Source of the DNA: an uncultured Bacteroidota bacterium
GTDB lineage: Bacteria; Bacteroidota; Bacteroidia; UKL13-3
Reading direction: 5' to 3'
Assembly: GCA_903927505.1 (NCBI GenBank)
Contig: CAIYNF010000159.1
Span: 1-32,888 of the forward strand
DNA length: 32,888 nt
Position 1 is the stretch's first letter; every line of letters starts with the position of its first letter. Below, piece after piece: positions 24,776 through 32,888 of this stretch. The notes beneath the pieces were generated by a model. That model was not told the origin of the DNA and did no database searches. It saw nothing but the letters and a program-made list of their open reading frames with translations. The translations under genes and the position numbers were made by a program.

Positions 24776-26476
24776 TTATTTCTTCATTTTTTGCCATGCA
24801 TTTTTGATTAATTGTATAGCAAAGCTAAATCCAATTACCAATAAACTTCCAAAAACATTGAACCATAGGAAGCCAATTTGTGTATAGAAATACATGTACA
24901 ATACAATTGATTCTGAAATTAATGCGGCATAAAAACTGCTCGAACCGGTAATGCGTTTGAACATAAATCCTACAAGAAAAATACCTAATATAGTGCCATA
25001 AAACAAGGAGCCTAAAACATTTACGGCCTCAATTAAACTGCCTAGTTTACTGGCAAACATGGCTACCCCAATAGCGTATACTCCCCATAAAGCGGTTGCC
25101 CATTTAGAGGCATGTAAATAGTGCATTTCACTGGCTTCTTTTACAAAACTTCTTTTGTAAATATCTACAATACTACTAGAGGCCAATGCGTTTAATTCTG
25201 CCGATTTACTTTGCATGGAGGCCGCAAAAATTACCGCAATTAATAAACCAATTAAGCCATGTGGCAGATAGTCCATTACAAAACGCAAGAAGATATAATT
25301 GGTGTCGTTGGTTTCTGCCTTTGGATCGTTTTTTTGCATAAGTCCAATGGCTTTCTCCCTGTTTTGTATTTGTTCCTTTTCGTTCTTTTTGATGGCAGCG
25401 GTAGTTAATACAATAGATGTTTCATTTCCTTCTTTGATTCCTTGGTTCAACAAAAGTGTTTGTTCTCTTTTTATGTCGTTGAATTTGGCATGCTGTGCCT
25501 CAATAACATTCCATTCTGTTTTGTAAATACTGTTTTCAAGTTTTGCGGTTTCTGTATTGTTAAAGAATACAGGTGCTGGCTTAAATTGGTAAAACACAAA
25601 AAGTAAAACACCAATAAGGAAAATGAAAAATTGCATGGGCACTTTCATAAAGCCGTTCATTAATAAACCTAAACGACTTTGCTTCAAGTCTTTTGCTGAA
25701 AGGTGGCGTGAAACCTGCGATTGGTCGGTGCCAAAGTATGCCAAGGCTAAAAAGAATCCGCCAATAATACCACTCCAAATATTGTATTTATTATTAAAGT
25801 CGAACTTCAAATCTATAAGGTTCATTTTACCCAATTTCCCACCAATTTTAACAGCATCCGTAAAGCCAATATCTTGGGGTAACAAATGCACAATCATAAA
25901 TCCGGCGAGAAACATTCCTATAAAAATAATGCTCATTTGGTGCAGGTGTGTATAGCTCACAGCTTTGCTTCCACCAGCTACGGTGTAAATAATAACAATG
26001 CCACCAATAAAGAGATTGGTATAATAAATATTCCATCCCAAAATAGCCGATAAAATAAGGCTTGGCGCATACAAGGTTAAGCCAGAAGCCAATCCTCTTT
26101 GTGTTAAAAATAATAAGCTGGTTAAAGCCCTTGTTTTTTGGTCGAACCTATTTTCTAAATATTCGTAAGCTGTAAAAATATTGAGGCGGTGGTATATGGG
26201 GAGAAAGAAAATACAAATTACTATCATGGCAATAGGAAGTCCTAAATAATATTGCACAAAGCGCATTCCGTCTGTATAAGCCTGGCCAGGTGCCGATAAA
26301 AAAGTAATAGCGCTGGCTTGGGTTGCCATAATAGATAAACCCACCATATACCAAGGAATGCTATGGTCGCCGCGCAGGTAGGTTTCCATGGTATTGGATC
26401 CCCTACTTTTATACATGCCATAACCTGCAATTCCTAAAAGAGATGCTAAAAGAACAATCCAATCTAAAACACTCAT
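24776..26476 (-). CDS. Sodium:solute symporter (SSS family)
   Basis: A 566-residue inner-membrane sodium-coupled importer with an unknown substrate. The N-terminal helix begins LDWIVLLASLLGIAGYGMY, and the family motifs DHSIPWYMVGLSIMATQASA, GMRFVQYYLGLPIAM, YEYLENRF and LALAYFGTDQSQVSRHLSAK are clear. About 13 membrane helices are expected. A hydrophilic insertion of roughly 90 residues (about 300-392, Lys/Glu/Asn-rich) interrupts the core between LIGVLLFVFYQFKP and NYIFLRFVMDYLP. The C-terminus is basic (KNAWQKMKK). The start codon overlaps the stop of a tiny upstream membrane protein by four bases (ATGA), implying coupled translation. It converges with comB, with 13 bases between stops and no hairpin. 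Confidence 0.94.
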   Translation of the reverse strand: MSVLDWIVLLASLLGIAGYGMYKSRGSNTMETYLRGDHSIPWYMVGLSIMATQASAITFLSAPGQAYTDGMRFVQYYLGLPIAMIVICIFFLPIYHRLNIFTAYEYLENRFDQKTRALTSLLFLTQRGLASGLTLYAPSLILSAILGWNIYYTNLFIGGIVIIYTVAGGSKAVSYTHLHQMSIIFIGMFLAGFMIVHLLPQDIGFTDAVKIGGKLGKMNLIDLKFDFNNKYNIWSGIIGGFFLALAYFGTDQSQVSRHLSAKDLKQSRLGLLMNGFMKVPMQFFIFLIGVLLFVFYQFKPAPVFFNNTETAKLENSIYKTEWNVIEAQHAKFNDIKREQTLLLNQGIKEGNETSIVLTTAAIKKNEKEQIQNREKAIGLMQKNDPKAETNDTNYIFLRFVMDYLPHGLIGLLIAVIFAASMQSKSAELNALASSSIVDIYKRSFVKEASEMHYLHASKWATALWGVYAIGVAMFASKLGSLIEAVNVLGSLFYGTILGIFLVGFMFKRITGSSSFYAALISESIVLYMYFYTQIGFLWFNVFGSLLVIGFSFAIQLIKNAWQKMKK

Positions 26477-26604
26477 TTTAAACTTTCAGTTAAGTAGTTG
26501 AAAAATAAGACGAGCACAAGAACAAAGCCTAGGATCATATAATACCATTTATGAAAGGACTTATCGGCTTCTTTGTCGGGGTTCGACGCTTTATTTTGGG
26601 TCAT
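26473..26604 (-). CDS. Small single-helix membrane protein upstream of the symporter
   Basis: A 43-residue protein: a charged N-terminus (MTQNKASNPDKEADKSFHKW) and one hydrophobic helix (YYMILGFVLVLVLFFNYL), ending TESLK. The helix is predicted to lie N-in or N-out without a signal cleavage site. A longer reading from 26655 is disfavoured because the promoter core TATATTTG (26635-26642, minus) lies inside it. Its TGA overlaps the symporter ATG by four bases, a coupling typical of subunits of one complex. I do not recognise the family; a small accessory subunit of the symporter is the best guess. Confidence 0.65.
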   Translation of the reverse strand: MTQNKASNPDKEADKSFHKWYYMILGFVLVLVLFFNYLTESLK

Positions 26605-26634
26605 TAAAAAAAATATATGTTTTTTGGAAAACAT

Positions 26635-26642
26635 CAAATATA
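26635..26642 (-). promoter_or_regulatory. Promoter core for small protein / symporter operon
   Basis: TATATTTG on the minus strand matches TAnnTTTG exactly; the transcript would start near 26628, about 24 bases before the ATG at 26604. No convincing -33 element was picked out. Confidence 0.5.
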
Positions 26643-26669
26643 ATTGCCCTAACAAAACAATCCTAAAAA

Positions 26670-28262
26670 ATGAGATTATTTAGACTATTGGTCCTTGGTG
26701 TTTGCTTGTCGTTACAGGCATTTGCCCAAAAACAAGCTCCCGAAAATTGGTTCAACTTAGACAAAAAAGCCGATAAAATGTGGGGTGTTAGTACCGAAAA
26801 AGCATACAAAGAATTGCCAATTGGTAAAAATCCTACCAAAATTATTGTGGCAGTTATTGATGCGGGTACTGATATTGACCATGAAGATTTAAAATCTATT
26901 CTTTGGGTTAACCCTAATGAAATTCCAGCAAATGGCATTGATGATGATAAAAACGGATATATTGATGATATCAATGGTTGGAATTTTATTGGCGGTAAAG
27001 ATGGCAATGTAAATGTTGATACTTACGAGTACACGCGCATCTTAGCTGGTTATATCAAGCAAGGATTGGCCCCAGGTGAAATACCTACCTTTAAATCAGA
27101 TGCTGAAAAAGCTATGTACGAAAAGGCCACTGAGATGTATGAAAAGAATTTCAAAGAAAACAATGGCCAATACGAGCAGTTCAAGCAAATAATGGGTAAG
27201 ATTAATTCTATGGTTGCCTTAACCGGAACCAAGAATCCTACTTTGGCCCAAATTGAAGCCATCCCAACTACCAGTAAAGAAGAGCAAAATGTAAAAATGA
27301 TTTTGAAATACATTATGCAAACCGGTGGAATGAAAAATTCTCCAATTATAGCTAGCTTAAAAGAAGCTGAAGAGCAATTGGGAACCATGGTGAATTACAA
27401 CTTGAACAAAAACTTTGATCCAAGAAATTTGGTGGGCGATAATTACGAAGACCTCACTGAAAAATATTATGGCAATAACCAAATTAACGCGCCAAACATG
27501 GACCATGGAACGCATGTGGCAGGTATTATTGCTGCTAACCGTAACAATGATATGGGTGTAAAAGGTATTTGCGATAAAGCGTTAATTATGACCCTTCGTG
27601 TGGTGCCTAATGGCGATGAGCGCGATAAAGATATTGCCAATGCTATTATCTACGCAGTTGATAATGGCGCTAAAGTTATTAATATGAGTTTTGGTAAGAA
27701 ATTATCTCCTAATAAGGGTGTAATTGACAATGCTGTAAAATATGCTTTAAGCAAAGATGTATTGCTTGTGCATGCTGCCGGAAATGAAGCCGAAGATTTA
27801 AATGAAAATCCGTTTTACCCAATGCGCACCATGGAAGGTGGCAGTGAGGTGGTGCCAAATTGGATTGAAGTTGGGGCATCTGGTTGGGGCAAAGGAAAAG
27901 CCCGTGTTGCTACATTTAGCAATTATGGTCAAGGTAAAGTAGATTTATTTGCACCTGGTGTTGATGTAAATTCAACTATGCCAGGAAGCCTTTATAAGAG
28001 CTTAGATGGAACCAGTATGGCTTCTCCTGTAGTTGCGGGTGTAGCAGCTTTGGTTCGTCAAAATTACCCTAACTTAACGGCTGCACAAACCCGTCAGATT
28101 TTAATGATGAGTGCGGTTCCTTGCAAAGAAAAAATAATTATTCCTGGTACCAAACGCAAAGCAAAATTGAAAGAAATTTGTATTTCTGGCGGTATTGTAA
28201 ATGCCTACGAAGCCTTGGTGCTTGCTGAGAAAGTAAGCAGAGGTGAAGTAAAATTGCCTTAA
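26670..28262 (+). CDS. Secreted subtilisin-like serine protease (S8 family)
   Basis: A 530-residue exported endopeptidase. The signal peptide (MRLFRLLVLGVCLSLQAFAQ) is followed directly by the catalytic domain. The triad is Asp64 (AVIDAGTDIDHEDL), His279 (NMDHGTHVAGI) and Ser449 (GTSMASPVVAG), with the oxyanion Asn372 (HAAGNEAED). About 215 residues separate Asp and His, against about 32 in subtilisin. The extra part begins with an Asp/Asn-rich motif (ANGIDDDKNGYIDDINGWNF), possibly a calcium site, and continues as a Lys/Glu/Met-rich helical insertion (about 115-260). There is no type IX secretion C-terminal domain; it ends at EVKLP, so it is probably periplasmic or released. The gene stands alone, ended by the hairpin at 28304-28344. 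Confidence 0.95.
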   Translation: MRLFRLLVLGVCLSLQAFAQKQAPENWFNLDKKADKMWGVSTEKAYKELPIGKNPTKIIVAVIDAGTDIDHEDLKSILWVNPNEIPANGIDDDKNGYIDDINGWNFIGGKDGNVNVDTYEYTRILAGYIKQGLAPGEIPTFKSDAEKAMYEKATEMYEKNFKENNGQYEQFKQIMGKINSMVALTGTKNPTLAQIEAIPTTSKEEQNVKMILKYIMQTGGMKNSPIIASLKEAEEQLGTMVNYNLNKNFDPRNLVGDNYEDLTEKYYGNNQINAPNMDHGTHVAGIIAANRNNDMGVKGICDKALIMTLRVVPNGDERDKDIANAIIYAVDNGAKVINMSFGKKLSPNKGVIDNAVKYALSKDVLLVHAAGNEAEDLNENPFYPMRTMEGGSEVVPNWIEVGASGWGKGKARVATFSNYGQGKVDLFAPGVDVNSTMPGSLYKSLDGTSMASPVVAGVAALVRQNYPNLTAAQTRQILMMSAVPCKEKIIIPGTKRKAKLKEICISGGIVNAYEALVLAEKVSRGEVKLP

Positions 28263-28303
28263 GCTTTGAGCCGAACCAATTGAGCTCATTTATTGTAGCT
28301 CAT

Positions 28304-28344
28304 AAAAAAAGCTTGCCAATCGTTAACCGAATGGCAAGCTTTTT
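28304..28344. terminator. Bidirectional terminator between protease and aconitase genes
   Basis: Inverted repeat AAAAAGCTTGCCA (28306-28318) / TGGCAAGCTTTTT (28332-28344) with a 13-base loop and A/T runs on both sides, lying between converging genes. Confidence 0.88.
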
Positions 28345-28364
28345 ATTTTTAGGTATTTCAGGAA

Positions 28365-30632
28365 TTAACCTGCTACTTGTTTGCGGATAATATTCAAAGC
28401 ACCACCTGCTCTAAACCATTCTATTTGTTGGTCGTTATAAGTATGGTTTACTTGGATATTTTCTGAACTGCCATCGGCATGGTGTAATACCAAAGTTAAT
28501 GCTTTGCCTGGCGCAAATTCATTTAAGCCAATGATGTCAATTTGATCGTCTTCTTGGAATTTTTCGTAATCATTTTTATCTGCAAATGTTAAGCCCAACA
28601 TACCTTGTTTTTTCAAGTTGGTTTCATGTATACGTGCAAATGATTTTACCAAAACAGCTCTAACACCTAAATGACGAGGTTCCATAGCAGCATGCTCGCG
28701 GCTACTTCCTTCGCCATAGTTTTCGTCACCTACTACAATTGATCCAATGCCTTGTGCTTTATAAGCACGTTGTACTTTAGGAACAGATTGGTATTCGCCA
28801 GTCAACTGGTTTTTGACATTGTCGGTTTTTTCATTGAAGAAATTTACCGCACCAATTAACATGTTGTTTGAAATATTGTCTAAGTGACCACGGTATTTTA
28901 ACCATGGACCAGCCATTGAAATATGGTCTGTGGTACACTTACCTTTTGCTTTGATAAGTAATTTTAAACCATTAAGGTCGCTGCCTTCCCATGCCGCAAA
29001 TGGATCTAATAATTGCAAACGATCAGAAGTAGGAGATACAGCAATATTTACTGCCGAACCATCCACTGCTGGTGCAAGATAACCTGCATCTTCCACTGCA
29101 TAACCTTTGGTAGGCAATTCATCGCCACTTGGTGGATCTAATTTCACAGCTTCACCTTTATTATTAATTAAAGTGTCTGTAATAGGGTTAAATGATAAAT
29201 CGCCGGCAATAGCAATTGCTGCTACCATTTCTGGTGAAGCAACAAATGCATAGGTATTTGGATTGCCATCTGCGCGTTTTGCAAAGTTGCGGTTAAAGGA
29301 GTGTACAATGGTATTCTTTTCTGCTTTTTCTGCACCAACCCTGTCCCACATACCAATACATGGTCCGCAAGCATTTGTAAAGATGCTGGCATTTAAATCT
29401 GTAAAAGTCTTAATTAAACCATCTCTATCGGCGGTAAAACGTACTTGCTCCGAGCCTGGGTTGATCCCAAATTCTGCTTTGGTTACCAATCCTTTTTCAA
29501 TTGCTTGACGTGCAATAGATGCAGCGCGAGATAAATCTTCGTAGGATGAATTGGTACAAGAACCAATTAAACCCCATTCAACTTTTAAAGGCCAATTGTT
29601 TTTAGCAGCAGCTTCTTTCATTTCTGAAATAGGTGTTGCCAAATCTGGTGTAAATGGTCCGTTCAAATGTGGCGTTAAAGTATCTAAATTGATTTCAAAA
29701 ACTTGGTCGAAATACATTTCCGGATTTGCATAAACCTCTGGGTCACCTGTTAGGTGTGCTTTTACGCCATTTGCTAAATCTGCTACTTCATTTCTACCCG
29801 TAGCGCGCAAGTAACGCTCCATGCTATCATCGTAACCAAAAGTAGAAGTGGTTGCACCAATTTCTGCACCCATATTACAAATGGTTCCTTTACCGGTACA
29901 GCTCATGCTGGTAGCACCTTCGCCAAAATATTCTACAATGGCACCCGTTCCACCTTTAACAGTTAGCATTCCTGCTACTTTTAAAATAACATCTTTAGGG
30001 GCGGTCCAACCGTTTAATTTTCCTGTTAATTTAATACCAATTAATTTAGGGAATTTTAGCTCCCATGGTAAGCCTGCCATTACATCACAAGCATCTGCTC
30101 CACCAACACCAATAGCCAACATACCTAATCCACCTGCGTTTACGGTATGTGAGTCTGTTCCAATCATCATACCACCTGGGAATGCATAATTTTCTAGAAC
30201 CACCTGGTGAATAATACCTGCACCTGGTTTCCAAAATCCAATACCATATTTATTAGATACCGAAGCAAGGAAATCATACACTTCTTTACTTTCTGTATTG
30301 GCAAATGCCAAATCATCTTTAGCACCTGTTTTAGCTGTAATTAAATGGTCGCAATGAACAGTAGAAGGCACAGCAACTTTAGGGCGACCCGCTTGCATGA
30401 ATTGAAGCAAAGCCATTTGTGCTGTAGCATCTTGCATGGCAACGCGGTCTGGACCAAAGTCTACATAGCTTTTGCCACGCTCATAGGATTGGCTTGCATT
30501 GCCTTCTGTAAGGTGACTGTATAAAATCTTTTCTGAAAGGGTAAGGGGTTTGTTAACCACTTTTCTGGCGGCCTCAATGCGTTCGCCCATGCGGGTGTAA
30601 ACCGCTTTAATCATGTCTAAATCGAAAACCAT
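28365..30632 (-). CDS. acnA: Aconitate hydratase (mitochondrial-like)
   Basis: Isomerises citrate to isocitrate through cis-aconitate with a [4Fe-4S] cluster, the TCA step after citrate synthase. At 755 residues it has the length of the mitochondrial aconitase type (shorter than AcnA of about 890). Cluster ligands are Cys359 ([12 protein letters not shown]) and Cys422/Cys425 ([13 protein letters not shown]). Other active-site motifs are [13 protein letters not shown] (86-98), [17 protein letters not shown] (156-172) and, in the C-terminal swivel domain, [20 protein letters not shown]. The upstream leader contains a hairpin with T-rich flank (30663-30707). The symbol acnA is used loosely; the clade is nearer to eukaryotic ACO2. 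Confidence 0.96.
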   Translation of the reverse strand: MVFDLDMIKAVYTRMGERIEAARKVVNKPLTLSEKILYSHLTEGNASQSYERGKSYVDFGPDRVAMQDATAQMALLQFMQAGRPKVAVPSTVHCDHLITAKTGAKDDLAFANTESKEVYDFLASVSNKYGIGFWKPGAGIIHQVVLENYAFPGGMMIGTDSHTVNAGGLGMLAIGVGGADACDVMAGLPWELKFPKLIGIKLTGKLNGWTAPKDVILKVAGMLTVKGGTGAIVEYFGEGATSMSCTGKGTICNMGAEIGATTSTFGYDDSMERYLRATGRNEVADLANGVKAHLTGDPEVYANPEMYFDQVFEINLDTLTPHLNGPFTPDLATPISEMKEAAAKNNWPLKVEWGLIGSCTNSSYEDLSRAASIARQAIEKGLVTKAEFGINPGSEQVRFTADRDGLIKTFTDLNASIFTNACGPCIGMWDRVGAEKAEKNTIVHSFNRNFAKRADGNPNTYAFVASPEMVAAIAIAGDLSFNPITDTLINNKGEAVKLDPPSGDELPTKGYAVEDAGYLAPAVDGSAVNIAVSPTSDRLQLLDPFAAWEGSDLNGLKLLIKAKGKCTTDHISMAGPWLKYRGHLDNISNNMLIGAVNFFNEKTDNVKNQLTGEYQSVPKVQRAYKAQGIGSIVVGDENYGEGSSREHAAMEPRHLGVRAVLVKSFARIHETNLKKQGMLGLTFADKNDYEKFQEDDQIDIIGLNEFAPGKALTLVLHHADGSSENIQVNHTYNDQQIEWFRAGGALNIIRKQVAG

Positions 30633-30662
30633 ATTGTATTGTTTTTTATCAATGGAACAATC

Positions 30663-30707
30663 AAAAGGCCCGAAAGATTGAAATGGATCAAGCCGAAGGG
30701 CCTTTTT
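30663..30707 (-). promoter_or_regulatory. Hairpin in the aconitase leader
   Basis: Perfect 9-base arms, AAAAGGCCC (30663-30671) and GGGCCTTTT (30698-30706), enclose 26 bases. On the minus strand the hairpin ends in TTTTG about 30 bases before the aconitase ATG; on plus it is followed by TTTTT. It may be an attenuator or a structured 5' leader, or a terminator protecting the promoter of the downstream plus-strand gene. Pairing is seen; function is inferred. Confidence 0.5.
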
Positions 30708-30757
30708 AACTGCCGCAAATTAACTGAAACTTTCTTTAATTACGGGACAAATGATAG

Positions 30758-30765
30758 TATCTTTG
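30758..30765 (+). promoter_or_regulatory. Promoter core for the small conserved gene
   Basis: TATCTTTG matches TAnnTTTG exactly and would start transcription near 30771, about 15 bases before the TTG at 30786. This argues against a start further upstream. Confidence 0.5.
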
Positions 30766-30785
30766 TTAAATTAATATACCTGATT

Positions 30786-31082
30786 TTGAAGGAAGTAGAA
30801 AAAATCACCCGCGAACTCCTCAAACAAGATTTTGAAATAGCACTTTCCGTGCAAAAAGAGCAGCTATTGAGCGATTTAGGTTCGGCAATTATTTATTTAT
30901 TGATGCACGATTTAGAAAAGCTTTGGAATATTTTGTATAAAATAGATGTGAATGAGAAAAAAGTGAAAGCTTTGTTTGACCAATCCGAACCAAAACTCAT
31001 TGCACCAGCTCTAGCCTTACTTATTTATGAACGCATGGAGCAAAAGGCTATTAGCAGAATTCAATTTAGAGACAGAGGCTAA
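30786..31082 (+). CDS. Small conserved protein of unknown function
   Basis: A 98-residue, probably all-helical soluble protein read from a TTG (MKEVEKITRELLKQDFEIAL); the open frame extends upstream to 30639 but that part looks random and precedes the promoter core. Recognisable features are LSDLGSAIIYLLMHDLEKLW, NILYKIDVNEKKVKALF and a C-terminal LIYERMEQKAISRIQFRDRG. Similar short proteins of 90-100 residues with an M-I/D-NE-K-pattern and a final ER...KR stretch occur in many Bacteroidota from memory, with no known role. It has no signal peptide or membrane helix. It stands between aconitase (divergent) and odhB, with 142 bases to the latter. Confidence 0.7.
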   Translation: MKEVEKITRELLKQDFEIALSVQKEQLLSDLGSAIIYLLMHDLEKLWNILYKIDVNEKKVKALFDQSEPKLIAPALALLIYERMEQKAISRIQFRDRG

Positions 31083-31132
31083 ATGCTTTTTTATATTTAG
31101 TTGCTTGCCTCCTGATAACCAGTACTTCATTG

Positions 31133-31140
31133 TAGATTTG
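31133..31140 (+). promoter_or_regulatory. Possible promoter core for odhB
   Basis: TAGATTTG matches TAnnTTTG and lies about 85 bases before the odhB ATG. No clear -33 element; the rest of the 142-base gap shows nothing recognisable. Confidence 0.35.
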
Positions 31141-31224
31141 CTAGTCATCTTTCAGCGCAAATTGCCTAGTTCTTTGTTAAGTGGGGCGCTTTGTCTTTCT
31201 TTGCAGCCCATATAGAATTAAATT

Positions 31225-32436
31225 ATGCTGCAAATAAAAGTCCCAACCGTAGGTGAATCCATCAATGAAGTTACCCTTGCCAAATGGAACAAGAAAACTG
31301 GTGATTTTGTAGAAATGGACGAACTAATTTGTGAGTTGGAAAGTGATAAAGCAACTTTTGAATTAAATGCGGAGACCGCAGGAATATTGCATACCAAATG
31401 TGCCGAAGGCGATACCCTAAAAATTGGCGATTTACTAGCAGAAATTGATACAGCTGCCAAAAGACCAGAAGGCGCAGTGAAGCCTGCAGCAAAGCCAGTT
31501 GAGGCCAAAGCGCCTGCAGCAGCTCCTGTAAATGTGCCTTCAAATACTACCTATGCAAGTGGCACTCCAGCTCCTGCAGCACAAAAAATATTGGCAGAAA
31601 AAGGAATCAATCCTGCGCAAGTTGTTGGTTCGGGCAAAGATGGCAGAATAACAAAATTTGACGCCCTGAAAGCCGAATTGAAAGTGGTTTCAAATGAAGT
31701 AAAAAGAAGAGAAGACCGCGTAGAAAAAATGACTTCATTGCGCAAGACAGTTTCTAAGCGCTTGCTTGCCGCAAAAAATGAAACGGCTATGTTAACTACT
31801 TTTAATGAGGTAGACATGAAGCCCATCATGGATTTGCGTAACCAATACAAAAATAAATTTAAAGAAACCCATGGCGTAAACCTTGGTTTCATGAGCTTCT
31901 TTACCAAAGCGGTTTGTGTGGCATTGCAAGAGTTTCCTGCCGTAAATGCTTACCTCAATGGCGAAGAAATTATCTACCACAACTACTGTGATGTTTCTAT
32001 TGCAGTGAGTGCGCCAAAAGGTTTAGTGGTTCCTGTAATTAGAAATGCAGAAGCACTGAGCTTGGCCGAAATAGAAGCAGAAGTAATGCGTTTGGCCGGT
32101 AAAGCCAGAGAAAATAAATTGAGTATTGAAGAAATGACCGGCGGAACATTCACCATTACCAATGGCGGTGTTTTTGGTTCTATGTTAAGTACACCAATTA
32201 TTAATCCTCCTCAGTCTGCTATATTAGGAATGCACAATATTGTGGAGCGCGCCGTGGTTCAAAACGGACAAATTGTTATTCGCCCTATTATGTACGTGGC
32301 TTTGAGTTACGACCATAGAATTATTGATGGCAGAGAGTCTGTAGGGTTTTTGGTGAAAGTAAAACAGTGTTTAGAAAACCCAACCCTATTGCTTACTCAA
32401 GGTACCGATCCTAATAAATTGTTGTTAGGAATATAA
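31225..32436 (+). CDS. odhB: 2-oxoglutarate dehydrogenase E2 (dihydrolipoyl succinyltransferase)
   Basis: Transfers succinyl from the lipoyl arm to CoA in the 2-oxoglutarate dehydrogenase complex. The lipoyl domain (1-75) carries the modified Lys42 in [11 protein letters not shown]. An Ala/Pro/Lys linker (about 78-105) leads to the E3/E1-binding domain (about 108-145, with [20 protein letters not shown] and [14 protein letters not shown]). The catalytic domain (about 165-403) ends with His364 and Asp368 in [20 protein letters not shown]. The N-terminal [18 protein letters not shown] and the [18 protein letters not shown] segment are typical of the succinyl rather than acetyl enzyme. The E1 gene, commonly adjacent, is not next to it here: upstream is the small unknown gene and downstream a convergent glycosyltransferase. 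Confidence 0.95.
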   Translation: MLQIKVPTVGESINEVTLAKWNKKTGDFVEMDELICELESDKATFELNAETAGILHTKCAEGDTLKIGDLLAEIDTAAKRPEGAVKPAAKPVEAKAPAAAPVNVPSNTTYASGTPAPAAQKILAEKGINPAQVVGSGKDGRITKFDALKAELKVVSNEVKRREDRVEKMTSLRKTVSKRLLAAKNETAMLTTFNEVDMKPIMDLRNQYKNKFKETHGVNLGFMSFFTKAVCVALQEFPAVNAYLNGEEIIYHNYCDVSIAVSAPKGLVVPVIRNAEALSLAEIEAEVMRLAGKARENKLSIEEMTGGTFTITNGGVFGSMLSTPIINPPQSAILGMHNIVERAVVQNGQIVIRPIMYVALSYDHRIIDGRESVGFLVKVKQCLENPTLLLTQGTDPNKLLLGI

Positions 32437-32444
32437 TTTTCAAA

Positions 32445-32888
32445 TTATTTCTTACCCATATTTTTGAGGTAAATGTATTTTTTCCAAGTGTAAATAAAAT
32501 GGGCTTTGGCAATTTTTAATCCTGCCTGTCCATCTAAAAAACCTAGCTGTAAAAAATATTCTCTCACGAATCTAAAAACGGCGCTTGACAAGGCTTTTAG
32601 GCTTGTGGCGCTTTTGCCTTTTGCGTGCATTTTTGTGGCAAATAATTGGGCATATTGCTCCATTTTTTGGAGGTAAAATGCATCGGTTTGCGTGGTATGG
32701 TGAAACAAATGTTCCTTTAAATTTTCTTTGGGTGTTTCTTTGTTCCAACTCAATCCTTCGTGCACATCATCTGTTTCTGTCCATTGCAATACACGTTTGT
32801 CAAACAAGCGGTAATGCCAATCTGGATACCAAGCGCCATGTTTAATGGGTTTGCCCGCATAATGGTTTATTAAATTCACACGGTACAA
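32445..32888 (-). CDS. Glycosyltransferase family 2, WaaE/KdtX type (C-terminal part, partial)
   Basis: The C-terminal 147 or so residues of a gene that begins beyond the right edge; no start is expected inside the window. Recognisable are INHYAGKPIKHGAWYPDWHY followed by RLFDKR, the late DVHEGL, a helical stretch DAFYLQKMEQYAQLFATKMH and AVFRFVREYFLQLGFLDGQA, and a basic end (YTWKKYIYLKNMGKK). These match the tail of the WaaE/KdtX-like family-2 glycosyltransferases that add sugars to the LPS inner core at the cytoplasmic membrane. The GT-A catalytic half is outside the window. It converges with odhB with eight bases between stops. Confidence 0.78.
   Translation of the reverse strand: MYRVNLINHYAGKPIKHGAWYPDWHYRLFDKRVLQWTETDDVHEGLSWNKETPKENLKEHLFHHTTQTDAFYLQKMEQYAQLFATKMHAKGKSATSLKALSSAVFRFVREYFLQLGFLDGQAGLKIAKAHFIYTWKKYIYLKNMGKK

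Noticed and set aside
25940-25975. Sequence artefact in the symporter (SYTHLHQM resembles a peptide produced by adapter contamination)
   Set aside because: The frame and family similarity continue smoothly on both sides, and the family commonly has a similar SYTQLQQM-like segment here.
28215-28262. Type IX secretion sorting domain on the subtilase
   Set aside because: The protein ends soon after the catalytic domain with no C-terminal Ig-like sorting domain.
30639-30785. N-terminal extension of the small protein at 30786-31082
   Set aside because: It starts without ATG context, overlaps the aconitase leader hairpin and precedes the TATCTTTG promoter core; its residues look unstructured and non-family.

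Overview
The window is an AT-rich, gene-dense stretch of chromosome from a member of the Bacteroidota. This rests on the TAnnTTTG-type promoter cores and weak Shine-Dalgarno sites. It also rests on Bacteroidota-specific gene types: a LptE-like lipoprotein, SecG with a long Ala/Pro/Gln tail, a TonB-dependent receptor with an N-terminal carboxypeptidase-regulatory-like domain, and ECF sigma factors paired with outer-membrane-barrel proteins. Class level cannot be fixed from the sequence alone. I see no tRNA, rRNA, insertion sequence, prophage or CRISPR array.

Layout. Positions 1-222 hold palindromic GTAG-type repeats around a strong terminator. groEL and groES (223-2181, minus) follow, with a sigma-54-like -24/-12 promoter upstream of groES. 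Next, on the plus strand, come a small lipoprotein (2481-2816), an ECF sigma factor (2951-3514) and an overlapping anti-sigma-like protein that ends in an outer-membrane beta-barrel (3489-5114). A bidirectional terminator separates these from the minus-strand operon lptE / TPR-like protein / secG (7689-5184). Citrate synthase (minus) and a TonB-dependent receptor (plus) diverge from an intergenic region carrying three alternating TTGTTTTA half-sites. The receptor is followed, closely spaced, by an MFS transporter and a complete tripartite RND efflux set (9237-18262).

An envelope-biogenesis block comes next: an MCE/MlaD protein and an N-acetylmuramoyl-L-alanine amidase (minus), divergent from LptD (plus). 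Then come gcvT (interrupted by an apparent one-base frameshift), a ComB-like phosphatase whose start lies on an (ATAC)3 tract, a sodium:solute symporter with a tiny overlapping membrane protein upstream (minus), a secreted subtilase, aconitase (minus), a small conserved protein of unknown role, the E2 subunit of 2-oxoglutarate dehydrogenase, and the C-terminal part of a WaaE-type glycosyltransferase running off the right edge.

How the genes fit together. LptE, LptD and the glycosyltransferase serve LPS; MCE and amidase serve envelope lipid and peptidoglycan upkeep; SecG and GroESL serve export and folding; citrate synthase, aconitase and the 2-oxoglutarate dehydrogenase E2 are TCA-cycle enzymes scattered over separate units. 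The most unusual items are the sigma/anti-sigma-barrel pair, which could signal across the whole envelope in one polypeptide, its position between the secG and groES units, the half-site array at the gltA/receptor promoters, and two frame anomalies 280 bases apart around gcvT and comB. Most of the rest is ordinary core genome.
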